The translations under genes were made by a program, and so were the position numbers. From Salinarimonas ramus (GTDB lineage: Bacteria > Pseudomonadota > Alphaproteobacteria > Rhizobiales > Beijerinckiaceae), in NCBI RefSeq assembly GCF_014645695.1, contig NZ_BMMF01000007.1:1-64000 (forward strand): a stretch of 64,000 bases of DNA, written 5' to 3'. Positions 8,070-17,151 of the stretch are shown piece after piece (positions within the stretch are counted from its first letter, which is position 1; each line of letters opens with the position of its first letter). The notes beneath the pieces were generated by a model, which did not search any database, had not been told where the DNA came from, and worked only from the letters and a program-made list of their open reading frames with translations.

Positions 8070-9122
8070 TTACGCGGGGAGCGCCCACGCGTCCTCGATC
8101 GCGAGCCCCACGGGTGCGCCGGACGCGAGTGCCTCGCGGGAGGCCACCTGCACGAGCGCGCCCTCGACGCCGTCGATCGCGATGTCGAGCGTGTGGAAGC
8201 CCCCGCGATAGACCGCGTCCACGACCCGCGCCGGCACCCCATCGGGCGCATCCGAGAGCGCGAGCGTCTCCGAGCGCAGGACGAGGCGGCCCGGGCCCGC
8301 GGCCTCGGCGGCGCTGCGCACGACGAGCGTGCGGCCGGCGAGGCGCACGGGCGCGCGGCCCTGGCGTGCGGGCTCCAGGATCTCGACGGGCAGGAGCGCG
8401 CCGCGGCCGATGAAGCGCGCCACCATCTCCGTCGCCGGCGCGGCGTAGAGGTCCTGCGGCGGCGCCACCTGCTGGAGGCGGCCCTCGTGCATCACGGCGA
8501 TCGTGTCGGCGAGCGCCATGGCCTCCGCCTGATCGTGCGTCACGACGACAAACGTGGCGCCGGTCTCCCGGTGCAGCCGGCGGAACTCGCGCTGCATCGT
8601 CTCGCGCAGGTGGGCGTCGAGATTGGCGAGCGGCTCGTCGAGGAGGACGAGGGGCGGCTCCAGCGCGAGGCAGCGCGCGAGCGCCACACGCTGGCGCTGG
8701 CCGCCGGAGAGCTGGGCGGGCTTGCGATCGGCGAAGGCGTCGAGCCCCACCATGGCGAGCGCGTCGGCGACGCGCCGGCGACGCTTCTCGGCGGGGAGCT
8801 TGCGCACCCGCAGGCCGAACGCGACGTTCTCGGCCACCGACATGTGCGGCCACAGCGCGTAGGACTGGAACACCATGCCGAGCCCGCGCTCCTCGGCCTC
8901 GACGAAGCGGCCCGGGTCGGAGACGACGCGCCCGGCGATGGCGATGCGCCCCGCGCTGGGGCGCTCGAGCCCGGCGACGAGGCGCAGGAGCGTGGTCTTG
9001 CCGCAGCCCGAGGGGCCGAGCAACGCGAGGAACGCGCCGGGCTCGACGCGCAGGCTCACGTCGTCGACGGCTCGGCTCGCGCCGAACGCCTTCGTCACGC
9101 CTTCGAGCTCGAGCCCACCCAT
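8070..9122 (-). CDS. ABC transporter ATP-binding protein with TOBE domain (orphan)
   Basis: A 350-residue ATPase of the iron/spermidine/sugar importer type (FbpC/PotA/UgpC group). It shows Walker A GPSGCGKTT (about residues 38-46), signature LSGGQRQRVALARCLA, Walker B LVLLDEP and the switch-loop histidine in VVTHDQAEAMALAD, followed by a C-terminal TOBE-like regulatory domain. The ATG at 9122 with a GTGAGG ribosome site is chosen over an upstream in-frame start at 9170. No permease or binding-protein gene is adjacent, so it probably serves a transporter encoded elsewhere; substrate unknown. Confidence 0.85.
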   Translation of the reverse strand: MGGLELEGVTKAFGASRAVDDVSLRVEPGAFLALLGPSGCGKTTLLRLVAGLERPSAGRIAIAGRVVSDPGRFVEAEERGLGMVFQSYALWPHMSVAENVAFGLRVRKLPAEKRRRRVADALAMVGLDAFADRKPAQLSGGQRQRVALARCLALEPPLVLLDEPLANLDAHLRETMQREFRRLHRETGATFVVVTHDQAEAMALADTIAVMHEGRLQQVAPPQDLYAAPATEMVARFIGRGALLPVEILEPARQGRAPVRLAGRTLVVRSAAEAAGPGRLVLRSETLALSDAPDGVPARVVDAVYRGGFHTLDIAIDGVEGALVQVASREALASGAPVGLAIEDAWALPA

Positions 9123-9201
9123 CGCCTCACGCTTTCGCCCTTCGTGTGTCGAGCCGTGTGTCCTGCGCACGGGTCATGACGCGCTGATGACGTGCGCCGC
9201 C

Positions 9202-10008
9202 TCAGCCGAAGACGAGGAGGCCGACGAAGCCCACGCTGCCCACGATGATCCGCCACCAGCCGAACAGCGCGAAGCCGTGCTTCGAGACGTAGTCGAGGAG
9301 CGAGCGCACCACGAACAGCCCCGCGACGAAGGCCGACACGAAGCCGATGGCGATCATCGTCGCGTCGTCCGCGGAGAGGTCGCCGTAGGATTGCCCGAGC
9401 TCCCAGACGAAGGCGCCGGCCATCGTGGGCATCGCGAGGAAGAACGAGAATTCGGCCGCCGCACGCTTCGACGACCCCATCAGCATGGCGCCGACGATGG
9501 TCGCCCCCGAGCGCGACACGCCGGGGATCATGGCCAGGCACTGGATGATGCCGATCTTCAGGTACATCGAGATCGGGAAGCGCGTGGCGTCCTCGTGCCT
9601 CTGCGGCAGGTTCATGCGGTCGACGAAGAGCAGCACGATGCCGCCGAGGATCAGCGTCGTGCACACGACGCGCGGATCGAACAGCACGCCCAGGATGAAG
9701 TCGCGCGCGAGCACGCCGATGATCGCCGCCGGCAGGAAGGCGACGAGAACGCCGATCACGAAGCGCCGGGCCTTCGGGTCGTGCGGCAGCGCGAGCGCGA
9801 TCGACCACAGCCGCGCGAAATAAGCGGACAGGATCGCGAGGATCGCGCCGAACTGGATGAGGATCGCGAAGGTCTTGTCCGCGTGCCCGTCTAGCCCGAA
9901 CAGGCTCTGCAGGAGGATCAGATGCCCCGTCGAGGAGACCGGGATGAACTCGGTCGCGCCTTCGAGCAGGCCGAGGAACAGGGCCTTGAAGGCCTCGAGG
10001 AGGGTCAT
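9202..10008 (-). CDS. uppP: undecaprenyl-diphosphatase
   Basis: A 268-residue inner-membrane enzyme that dephosphorylates undecaprenyl pyrophosphate so the lipid carrier can be reused for peptidoglycan and polysaccharide synthesis; over-expression gives bacitracin resistance in other bacteria. The family motifs [17 protein letters not shown] (near residue 16) and [10 protein letters not shown] (near residue 160) are intact, with about eight hydrophobic segments. ATG at 10008. It diverges from the GST gene; 177 bp between them hold their promoters. Confidence 0.96.
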   Translation of the reverse strand: MTLLEAFKALFLGLLEGATEFIPVSSTGHLILLQSLFGLDGHADKTFAILIQFGAILAILSAYFARLWSIALALPHDPKARRFVIGVLVAFLPAAIIGVLARDFILGVLFDPRVVCTTLILGGIVLLFVDRMNLPQRHEDATRFPISMYLKIGIIQCLAMIPGVSRSGATIVGAMLMGSSKRAAAEFSFFLAMPTMAGAFVWELGQSYGDLSADDATMIAIGFVSAFVAGLFVVRSLLDYVSKHGFALFGWWRIIVGSVGFVGLLVFG

Positions 10009-10185
10009 GGATCGCCGCTCGCGCTGTGTCGGTGGGGCCGGGTCGCGCAGGGCCCGGTGCGTCGTCGGCTGTCTAGCCGTCCGCGCGCGCGAGCGCCAGC
10101 CCGTCGGGGACGGGTCGAGAAGGTTACCGCCCGTTAACGACCCGCGGCCTTAATGTCGCCCGGCTCCGAGCGTTCCCAGGGACTC

Positions 10186-10878
10186 ATGTCGACGCTTCAC
10201 CACTATCCGCTCTGCCCGCACTCGCGCTTCGCCCGCCTCGCCCTCGCCGAGCTCGGCGTCGAGGTCGATCTCGTCGAGGAGCGCCCCTGGGAGCGCCGCG
10301 ACGAGTTCCTGGCGCTGGATCCCGCCGGGCAGACCCCGGTTCTCGTCGCCGAGGGCGGCCTCGCCGTGCCCGGCGCGAGCGTCATCGCCGAATGGCTCGA
10401 CGAGACGGTGGGCGCGGGCGCCGGCGAGCGGCGCCTCATGCCCGACGATCCACGGGCGCGCGTCGAGGTGCGCCGGCTCGTCGCCTGGTTCTCGGGCAAG
10501 TTCTGGGACGAGGTGACGGGCTATCTCGTCAACGAGAAGATCTACAAGCGCTTCGTCCCGCCCGCGTCCGGCGGCGGGCCGCCGGACATGGCCTCGATCC
10601 GCGCGGCACGGGCGAACGTGCGCTACCACCTGCGCTACATCGGCTTCCTCGCCCAGCGCCGGAATTTCCTCGCCGGCGATGCGCTGACCTATGCGGATCT
10701 CGCCGCGGCCGCCCATATCTCCTGCGTCGACTATCTCGGCGACGCGCCATGGGGCGAGGACGAGGCGGCGAAGACGTGGTACGCGCGGGTGAAGAGCCGC
10801 CCGAGCTTCCGCGCGCTCCTCGCCGACAAGATCCCCGGCATGGCGCCCGCCGACAGCTACGCGGATCTGGACTTCTGA
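10186..10878 (+). CDS. glutathione S-transferase family protein
   Basis: A 230-residue cytoplasmic protein with an N-terminal thioredoxin-like domain (residues 1-80) starting [19 protein letters not shown], where Cys10-Pro-His-Ser is the likely glutathione-site motif, and a C-terminal all-helical domain. The conserved [10 protein letters not shown] loop with its cis-proline is present. The substrate is unknown. ATG at 10186 is preferred over a start 33 bp upstream by comparison with family N-termini. The stop overlaps the start of queG, suggesting translational coupling; GST-queG pairs are common in Alphaproteobacteria. Confidence 0.9.
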   Translation: MSTLHHYPLCPHSRFARLALAELGVEVDLVEERPWERRDEFLALDPAGQTPVLVAEGGLAVPGASVIAEWLDETVGAGAGERRLMPDDPRARVEVRRLVAWFSGKFWDEVTGYLVNEKIYKRFVPPASGGGPPDMASIRAARANVRYHLRYIGFLAQRRNFLAGDALTYADLAAAAHISCVDYLGDAPWGEDEAAKTWYARVKSRPSFRALLADKIPGMAPADSYADLDF

Positions 10879-11987
10879 GACCCGAACGCCTCAAGGACGA
10901 GCTCGCCGCGCGCGCCGCCGCGCTCGGCTTCGACGCGCTGCGGGTGACGCGCCCCGAGGCCGTGCCCGACCTCGGCGCGCGCCTCGCCGCCTGGCTCGAG
11001 GCCGGCCATCACGGCACGATGGGATGGATGGTCGAAACCGCCGAGCGCCGCGCCAGCCCACGCGCGCTGTGGCCGGAGGTCCGCTCCATCGTCATGCTGG
11101 GCATGAATTACGGCCCCGACGAGGACCCGCTGGAGGCCGTGCGCCGACGCACGTCCGCCGCCGTCTCCGTCTACGCGCAGGGGCGCGACTATCACGACGT
11201 GATCAAGGGACGGCTGAAGGAGCTCGCCGGCGTGCTCGCCTCCAAGGGCGGCGCGGACGTGAAGGTGTTCGTCGACACCGCGCCCGTCATGGAGAAGCCG
11301 CTCGCGGAGGCCGCCGGTCTCGGCTGGCAGGGCAAGCACACGGTGCTGGTCTCGCGCACGCTCGGCAACTGGCTCTTCCTCGGCGCGATCTTCACGACCG
11401 CCGAGCTGCCGGTCGACGCGCCCGAGCGCGACCATTGCGGCTCCTGCCGGCGCTGCCTCGACGCCTGCCCGACGAACGCGTTCCCCGCGCCCTACGTGCT
11501 CGATTCGCGCCGGTGCATCTCCTACCTGACGATCGAGCATGCGGGAACGATCCCGGAGGACCTGCGCGAGGGTATCGGCAACCGCGTCTACGGCTGCGAC
11601 GATTGCCTCGCCGTCTGCCCCTGGAACAAGTTCGCGAAAAGCGCCCGCGAGCAGAAGCTCGCCGCGCGGCGCGACCTCGCGGCGCTGCCGCTCGCGGATC
11701 TGGCGCGGCTCGACGATGCCGCCTTCCGCGCGCTCTTCGCGGGCACGCCGATCAAGCGCACGGGGCGCGACCGCTTCGTGCGCAACGTGCTGATCGCCAT
11801 CGGCAACAGCGGCGAGCCGACGCTCGCCACGCCCGCCCGCGAGCGGCTCGACGACGCCTCGCCGCTCGTGCGCGCCATGGCGGTGTGGGCGCTGCGCCGG
11901 CTCCTGCCGCCCGCCGATCTCAGTGGCGTGCGCGCCGAGCGGCTCGCGACCGAGACGGATCCCGACGTCGTGCGCGAATGGGGATGA
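10875..11987 (+). CDS. queG: epoxyqueuosine reductase
   Basis: QueG reduces epoxyqueuosine to queuosine in tRNA wobble positions, using cobalamin and two [4Fe-4S] clusters. Both cysteine sets are present: [12 protein letters not shown] and, later, [13 protein letters not shown]. The C-terminus carries HEAT-like residues. The frame has no ATG, GTG or TTG near the expected N-terminus. The reading frame that matches QueG homologues starts at a CTG (10875-10877) overlapping the GST stop TGA by CTGA. This gives about 370 residues, close to the E. coli length of 379. The product is certain; the exact start is not. Confidence 0.9.
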   Translation: MRPERLKDELAARAAALGFDALRVTRPEAVPDLGARLAAWLEAGHHGTMGWMVETAERRASPRALWPEVRSIVMLGMNYGPDEDPLEAVRRRTSAAVSVYAQGRDYHDVIKGRLKELAGVLASKGGADVKVFVDTAPVMEKPLAEAAGLGWQGKHTVLVSRTLGNWLFLGAIFTTAELPVDAPERDHCGSCRRCLDACPTNAFPAPYVLDSRRCISYLTIEHAGTIPEDLREGIGNRVYGCDDCLAVCPWNKFAKSAREQKLAARRDLAALPLADLARLDDAAFRALFAGTPIKRTGRDRFVRNVLIAIGNSGEPTLATPARERLDDASPLVRAMAVWALRRLLPPADLSGVRAERLATETDPDVVREWG

Positions 11988-12003
11988 GGCGCGCCGCCTT
12001 CTC

Positions 12004-13095
12004 TCAAGCGCCGCGCGCCAGCTCCGCGGCGCGACGCCCGACGACCGGCGCGAGGCTCGCATGGCCCTCCCGCGCGAGGCGGTCGAGGAGGCCCGTCTTG
12101 ATGTCCGCGATCAGCCCGGGGCCTTCGTAGACGAGGGCGGTATAGAGCTGCACGAGGCTCGCGCCGGCCTCGATCTTGGCCCAGGCCGCCTCGGGACCGT
12201 CGACGCCACCCACCCCGATCAGCGGCACGGCCGCGCCGACGCGAAGCCGCACCTGCGCGAGCACCCGCGTCGAGAGCGCGAAGAGCGGCCGGCCCGAGAG
12301 CCCCCCCGCCTCGCCGGCGAGGCGCGCGTCGCGCAGGCTGGCGGGGCGCGCGATCGTGGTGTTGGAGACGACGAGCGCATCCACCCCACGACGCAGCGCC
12401 GTCGCCGTCACGGCGTCGAGCGCGTCCTCGGCGAGATCGGGGGCGATCTTCAGGAGAAGCCGCGTGCGTCTTCCGCCCGCCGCCGCGTCGGCCCGATCGC
12501 GAGCGTCGATCGCGCGGGCGAGGACCTCGTCGAGGAAGGCCTCGCCCTGGAGGTCGCGCAGGCCCGGCGTGTTCGGCGAAGAGACGTTCACGGTCAGGAA
12601 ATCGACGAGCCCGGCGAGGCCCTCGACCAGCGTCGCGTAGTCCGCGATGCGGTCGGCGCTCTCCTTGTTGGCCCCGAGATTGACGCCGACGATGCCCGGT
12701 CGCCCGCGCCTGCGCTCGAGACGCTCGCGGCAGCGGGCGAGCCCGTCGGAATTGAGCCCGAAGCGGTTGATCAGCGCCCCGTCCTCCGCGAGGCGGAAGA
12801 CCCGCGGGCGCGCATTTCCGGGCTGCGGGCGCGGCGTCACGCCGCCGAGCTCGACGAAACCGAAGCCGAGCCCCAGCAGCCGGTCGGGCACCTCGCACTG
12901 CTTGTCGTAGCCGGCGGCGAGGCCGACGGGGTTGGGGAAGGAAAGCCCCATCACGTTCGTCGCGAGGCGCGGATCGTCCGGCGCCGGCCGCAGCGGCGGG
13001 GCCGCGGCGAGGCTGCGGATCGTCAACGCATGCGCCGCTTCGGGATCGAGGCGATGGAGCAGCGGGCGCAGGATCGGGAAGGCGCCGCGGATCAC
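12004..13095 (-). CDS. pyrD: dihydroorotate dehydrogenase (quinone), class 2
   Basis: A 363-residue FMN enzyme at the inner membrane that oxidises dihydroorotate to orotate in pyrimidine synthesis and passes electrons to quinone. The N-terminal helical extension ([20 protein letters not shown]), the [11 protein letters not shown] and NRFGLNSDG blocks, and the serine catalytic-base motif [12 protein letters not shown] identify class 2. The start is a GTG at 13095, which overlaps the stop of the upstream DUF952 gene by GTGA, so the two are translationally coupled. It converges with queG, leaving 16 bp. Confidence 0.95.
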   Translation of the reverse strand: MIRGAFPILRPLLHRLDPEAAHALTIRSLAAAPPLRPAPDDPRLATNVMGLSFPNPVGLAAGYDKQCEVPDRLLGLGFGFVELGGVTPRPQPGNARPRVFRLAEDGALINRFGLNSDGLARCRERLERRRGRPGIVGVNLGANKESADRIADYATLVEGLAGLVDFLTVNVSSPNTPGLRDLQGEAFLDEVLARAIDARDRADAAAGGRRTRLLLKIAPDLAEDALDAVTATALRRGVDALVVSNTTIARPASLRDARLAGEAGGLSGRPLFALSTRVLAQVRLRVGAAVPLIGVGGVDGPEAAWAKIEAGASLVQLYTALVYEGPGLIADIKTGLLDRLAREGHASLAPVVGRRAAELARGA

Positions 13096-13472
13096 GCCGT
13101 CTCCTCCGGGAGGAGCCCCGTGAAGTCGTGCGTGCCGTCGGCCGCGCGCGGCAGCGGCGCCTGCGAGACGACGGCCGTCATCGGCAAGGGCCCGTAGAGA
13201 TGCGGGAACAGGTCCCCTCCCCGCGACGGCTCCCAGACGAGCGCCGAACCGAGCACGGCGGCGTCGACGGCGACCAGGACGAGGTCGTCCTGCCCGGCGA
13301 AGTGCCGCCGGGCGGTCTCGCGCACCTGCGCGGCGGAGGAAAAGTGGATGAAGCCGTCGGCGAGATCGACGGGCGCGCCGGTGAACACGCCCGCCGCCCG
13401 CGCCTCCTCCCAGAGGCCGCTCGGCGCGATCTTGTAGACCCGCGACGGGAAGGCGGCGTCTGTCTCAGCCAT
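13092..13472 (-). CDS. DUF952 domain-containing protein
   Basis: A 126-residue cytoplasmic protein of the DUF952 family ([18 protein letters not shown] ... [20 protein letters not shown] ... [12 protein letters not shown]), distantly related to ADP-ribosyltransferase-like folds; its function is not established. ATG at 13472 has a GGAGA ribosome site, whereas an in-frame start at 13625 would add a low-complexity basic stretch with no family similarity. Its stop overlaps the pyrD start by 4 nt; DUF952-pyrD pairs recur in Alphaproteobacteria. Confidence 0.85.
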   Translation of the reverse strand: MAETDAAFPSRVYKIAPSGLWEEARAAGVFTGAPVDLADGFIHFSSAAQVRETARRHFAGQDDLVLVAVDAAVLGSALVWEPSRGGDLFPHLYGPLPMTAVVSQAPLPRAADGTHDFTGLLPEETA

Positions 13473-13700
13473 GGCGGGTCTCCGGGTGCGATGGCGCGTG
13501 TGCAACGCCGAACGGCGTTCGTCTACGCCGCGGGCGCCCGCGCGGCAAGCCGCAGGCGCCATCCGGGCGGCATCCGGGCGAGATCGCGGCGCTCGGCGGC
13601 GAGAACGCATGGAACCGCGCCGCACCCGGGTGTTTGTCTTCCCCTGAGGCCCGGGGATTTCCTAGGCTTGGGTTTGCGGTCACAGGTACGAGGGAGCTTC

Positions 13701-14327
13701 ATGCTCACGCACGGCCAGATTTGGATGGCGATCGATCGGCTGGCGGAGCGCTACGGGCTCACCGCCTCGGGCCTCGCACGGCGCGCGGGGCTCGACGCGA
13801 CGAGCTTCAACCGCTCCAAGCGCGTGAGCCCCGACGGACGCGAGCGCTGGCCCTCCACGGAATCGATCGCGAAGGTTCTCAACGCCACGGGAGCGGGGCT
13901 CGACGAGTTCACGAGCCTCATCGAGCCGGGCGAGCCCAAGAGCGGCGCGACCGTGCCCATCGTCGGCTGGCGCGACGCGGGCGCGCCGCCGCTCTTCGCG
14001 CAGGACGGCATGCCGTCGGGGGCGCGCTGGGACGAGATCGAGTTTCCCGACGTGGGCTCCGAGCGCGTCTTCGCCGTGGAGGTAGCCGGCGGCGCGCACG
14101 AGCCGGTCTATCGCGACGGCGACGTGCTCATCGTCTCGCCGAGCGCCGGCCTGCGCAAGGGCGACCGCGTGCTCGTGCGCGACGCGCAGGGCAAGGTGAG
14201 CGCCCGCGAGCTCGTGCGGCGCACGGTGCGCACGTTGGAGGTCAAGCACGTCTGCGACGGCGGCGAGGCGAGCCTGCCGGTGGCGGAGCTGGAATATGTC
14301 GCGCGCATCATGTGGTGCAAGCAGTGA
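13701..14327 (+). CDS. HTH regulator with degenerate S24 (LexA/CI-like) peptidase domain
   Basis: A 208-residue protein with an N-terminal helix-turn-helix region (IWMAIDRLAERYGLTASGLA to about residue 75) and a C-terminal S24/LexA-like domain (about residues 95-205). In active S24 proteins the nucleophile lies in G-D-S-M-x-P; here the same site reads GGAHEP, with Ala132 in place of Ser. The general-base Lys, normally in a V-L-K-R context, is replaced by Val172 (RELVRRT). The protein therefore should bind DNA but not self-cleave. ATG at 13701 follows AGGGAG. An AT-rich stretch follows the gene. Target genes are unknown. Confidence 0.8.
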   Translation: MLTHGQIWMAIDRLAERYGLTASGLARRAGLDATSFNRSKRVSPDGRERWPSTESIAKVLNATGAGLDEFTSLIEPGEPKSGATVPIVGWRDAGAPPLFAQDGMPSGARWDEIEFPDVGSERVFAVEVAGGAHEPVYRDGDVLIVSPSAGLRKGDRVLVRDAQGKVSARELVRRTVRTLEVKHVCDGGEASLPVAELEYVARIMWCKQ

Positions 14328-14395
14328 TATAATTAATCCTAATGACAACGGCGTTCAAATAATATATGTTGACGATCTCTAACACGCTTGGCATC
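14325..14395. other. AT-rich island between the S24 regulator and the next gene
   Basis: This stretch (GTGATATAATTAATCCTAAT, then AAATAATATATGTTGACG) is conspicuously AT-rich in an otherwise very GC-rich window. It contains TATAAT at 14328-14333 and a TTGACG at 14370-14375. It may hold the promoter of the downstream gene at 14439 and an operator for the neighbouring regulator, but no clear symmetric site is visible. Confidence 0.5.
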
Positions 14396-14438
14396 TTCCG
14401 CCGGTGTTCGCAGCAGGCGATCGCCCAGGACGTGCCGG

Positions 14439-15128
14439 ATGAGCCACCAGCCCCTCACGGACTTCTTCGTCGCATTCGATCCCGGCGCCGACGCCATCGG
14501 CGAGGCGGAACTCGTCGCGCGCCTCTGCGCCCTCGTCGGCGCGCCCCCGCACGATCTCGACGCCGCGCTCCACGCGCTCCCGCCGGCGCGCCTCGTGCGC
14601 GTGCTTCACGAGCCGGCGTCCGCGCCGCGCCGCCTGCGCGAGCGCCTACGCATCCTCGACCGCAGCACGACGACCCTCGCCGTCGCCGAGGCGCGCCTGC
14701 GCTCGGAGATGAACGGAGAGCGTCCGGTGGCGGCGCTCCATGCGGCGCTCCTCGCGCATGCGAGTCGCGCGCCGATCACGGAGCAGGAGCGGCTCGTGGC
14801 GGAAATCGAGGACGCGCGCGCGGAGGTCCTCGCCCTGTGGCCCGCCGCCTTCGATGCCGTCGCCCGCTGGGGCGAGATCGACCAGCGCGCGGCCCTGTCG
14901 CTCGGCATCGGCCCGCGGATCTGGGGGATGGTCTCGGGCGCGCTCGGGCGCTCCGCCGAGGAGCGGATCACGCGGGCGGAATTCGTCGAGATCTGCCCTC
15001 GCCTCGTCGCGTTCTGGCCGCTGACGCCGCAGACGCACGAGGCCATGTACGCTCTGCTCGGCATCGTGCGCGCCGCCGCGCAGGGACGGGCCTGGAGGCC
15101 CCCGACGGCGCTCGAGCGGGTCAACTGA
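14439..15128 (+). CDS. hypothetical protein
   Basis: I do not recognise this 229-residue protein. It is soluble, alanine- and arginine-rich, and predicted to be mainly helical (LVARLCALVGAPPHDLDAAL, RLRERLRILDRSTTTLAVAE). It has no signal peptide or membrane segment. Codon use and GC-rich third positions match the surroundings, so it looks like a real gene. ATG at 14439 is used because the upstream in-frame start lies in the AT-rich intergenic patch. The S24-type regulator lies just upstream in the same direction and may control it. It converges on the MCP-PilZ gene. Confidence 0.65.
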   Translation: MSHQPLTDFFVAFDPGADAIGEAELVARLCALVGAPPHDLDAALHALPPARLVRVLHEPASAPRRLRERLRILDRSTTTLAVAEARLRSEMNGERPVAALHAALLAHASRAPITEQERLVAEIEDARAEVLALWPAAFDAVARWGEIDQRAALSLGIGPRIWGMVSGALGRSAEERITRAEFVEICPRLVAFWPLTPQTHEAMYALLGIVRAAAQGRAWRPPTALERVN

Positions 15129-15149
15129 CCCGCTCCGACGCCGCCTCCC

Positions 15150-16916
15150 TCAGAGCTTGTAGGCGGTGCGGAAACCGCCCCAATGACGCCCGCCGACGCG
15201 GATCGGGGCGTCGACCTCCTGCATCATCACGAGCTTGCCGCCACCCATGTCGCGCGAATAGGCCTGGATCAGGAAGGGCCGCGTCGAGCGCGCCGCGGCG
15301 ATGCCGGCGCGGTCGTCGAAGATGCGGCGATCGCGGCAATTGGCGGCGTTCCAGACCGGGTCGTCCGGCCGCTGGGGCTGCGAGTAGATCTTGTTGTGGA
15401 CCGGGATGTAGCCGTTGCGGTCGATGGCGAGGCAGAAGGCCATGCGCTTGTCGGTGCCCAGCAGCGGCTCCATGATGCCGGGGAGGATCTCGGAGAGGAT
15501 CGGGCGCGCCAGCGTCTCGAATTGCTGCGGGTTCGTGCCCTTGATCGGCCGGTAATCCACGTCGAACAGCGCCTCGCGGGAGAGGCGCCCCTGCGCGATC
15601 GCCTCCTCCATGGCGGCGGAGACCTTGGCCGCCGCCTCCTGCGCCCGCACGATGAGCGGCCGGTAGGAGGCCTCGATGCCCCCCACCGCGTCGGCGATAC
15701 GCGCGCGCACTTCGGCGTCCGCGGTCTCGAACGCGAGATGCACGCCCATGGCGCTGACGTTGGCGACGCGGCCGGGAACGGCGCCGACGCCCTCGATCTC
15801 GAGCGACACCCGCGAGCCCGCGGCGAGGCCGTGGCGGGCGGGCGCGGCGACGAGGGCGCCGCCGAGCGAGAGGTCGATCGTCTTCGTCACGGCGTCGAGC
15901 CCGCCACCGGAGAGCCGGGCGCGGCGCTCGACGGGGAAGCGGTCGTGGGCGCGGCGCTCGCCGATCTCGCTCTGGCGCACCACGGCGACGAAGCGCCGCG
16001 CGAGGCCCTTGGCGCCGTCCTCGGCTCTCGCGGATTCGGCACGCGCCGCCTCGGCGCGCACGGCCGCCTCGGCAGCGGCGACCTCGATGCCGCGGGCGCG
16101 CTCGCCCACCTCGCCGACGCGCGCGGACGCCTCGCCGGCGCGGCCGGCGGCCTCCTCGATGGCCCGGTTCTGCTCGCCCACCGTCTCGCGGACCGTGAGG
16201 AAGACCGGCTGGATCGCCTCGATCGCCTGCGCCACGCGCTCGACGGCGGCGATCGACGTCTCCGCGCTCTCGCGCAGGGAATCGATGCGGGTGCGGATGT
16301 CGCCGGCGGCGGTGCCGGTCTCCACCGAGAGCGCCTTCACCTCGGCGGCGACGACGGCGAAGCCCTTGCCCGCCTGGCCCGCCCGCGCGGCTTCGATCGT
16401 GGCGTTGAGCGCGAGCAGGTTGGTCTGGCGCGCCACGGCGGCGATGGTGTCGACGATGCCGACGATCTCGCGGGTCGCCTGGGAGAGCGCGCCGATCATG
16501 CCGTTGGCCTCGCGGGCGAGGCCGACGGCGTCGCCGATGCGGCCGTCGGCGACGCCGACCGCGCCGTCGATCGCGGCGACGGTGCCGGCGAGACGCTCCG
16601 TGATCGCGGCGAGCGCGCGGGTCTCGGCGCCGGCGGCGTCGCTGGCGCCGGCGAAGCCGTGCATCTCCTCCTCGATGCGCGCGAGGCCGTCCTTGGCCGC
16701 GCTCGCCGCGGCGCTCGCCGCCTCGATGGAGATCCCCACGCTTTCGATCGCCCGAAGCACGTCGGCCTCGAGCACGTCGACGATCTCGCCTTCCAGCCCT
16801 GCACCGGCCTTGCCCGTGGAGAGGGCTTCGGGCTGCGGCGCGGGCGCGGATCGGCTCTGGGTCTCCTCGACGCCTCGGGGGTTGGCGTTCGAAGCGGCCT
16901 TCAGGAATCCGAGCAC
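15150..16916 (-). CDS. soluble methyl-accepting chemotaxis protein with PilZ and Cache-like domains
   Basis: A 588-residue chemoreceptor without membrane segments. Its order is reversed from usual receptors: the MCP signalling region comes first, with the hairpin tip at about residues 158-195 ([20 protein letters not shown]). A PilZ domain follows at about residues 318-400, with the c-di-GMP motif R322xxxR326 and D348LSLGG. A C-terminal Cache-like sensor ends the protein ([29 protein letters not shown], about residues 400-588). It probably links cytoplasmic signals and c-di-GMP to CheA. The start is GTG at 16916. A near-consensus CtrA site lies about 46 bp upstream. Confidence 0.85.
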   Translation of the reverse strand: MLGFLKAASNANPRGVEETQSRSAPAPQPEALSTGKAGAGLEGEIVDVLEADVLRAIESVGISIEAASAAASAAKDGLARIEEEMHGFAGASDAAGAETRALAAITERLAGTVAAIDGAVGVADGRIGDAVGLAREANGMIGALSQATREIVGIVDTIAAVARQTNLLALNATIEAARAGQAGKGFAVVAAEVKALSVETGTAAGDIRTRIDSLRESAETSIAAVERVAQAIEAIQPVFLTVRETVGEQNRAIEEAAGRAGEASARVGEVGERARGIEVAAAEAAVRAEAARAESARAEDGAKGLARRFVAVVRQSEIGERRAHDRFPVERRARLSGGGLDAVTKTIDLSLGGALVAAPARHGLAAGSRVSLEIEGVGAVPGRVANVSAMGVHLAFETADAEVRARIADAVGGIEASYRPLIVRAQEAAAKVSAAMEEAIAQGRLSREALFDVDYRPIKGTNPQQFETLARPILSEILPGIMEPLLGTDKRMAFCLAIDRNGYIPVHNKIYSQPQRPDDPVWNAANCRDRRIFDDRAGIAAARSTRPFLIQAYSRDMGGGKLVMMQEVDAPIRVGGRHWGGFRTAYKL

Positions 16917-16961
16917 GGTTCACCTCGCGTGGTTACGCAAAGTGACTTTGGCCGCATTTTC

Positions 16962-16976
16962 TTAAGGCGTGCCTAA
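16962..16976. promoter_or_regulatory. near-consensus CtrA box upstream of the MCP-PilZ gene
   Basis: TTAA (16962-16965), seven bases, CTAA (16973-16976) matches seven of eight fixed positions of the CtrA consensus TTAA-N7-TTAA. It lies 46-60 bp upstream of the GTG of the soluble chemoreceptor. CtrA controls motility genes in many alphaproteobacteria, so the site is plausible, but it has one mismatch. Confidence 0.4.
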
Positions 16977-17151
16977 TTCCTCATCGGAGTTGCGCGCGCA
17001 CGAACGGGCGCACCATTCAGGGTGCGGTGAGAGGATGCCCAGCCCGGAACGGCGCCATGCGGGGCTGCGCCGGGGTCGACGGATCGTCGCGGACGCTCTA
17101 GGTCGGAGCGTCGGGTGGCGACGTCACCCGCTCCCCACAGGACGTGCTCTC

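Noticed and set aside
10120-10153. TTAAC sequences between uppP and the GST gene as a CtrA site
   Set aside because: The spacing between TTAA or TTAC elements is 6 or 12 bases, not 7.
17046-17070. GGAAC at 17046-17050 as an EcfG promoter for the EamA transporter
   Set aside because: No CGTT at 16 or 17 bases downstream (the sequence there is GCGC/CGCC).
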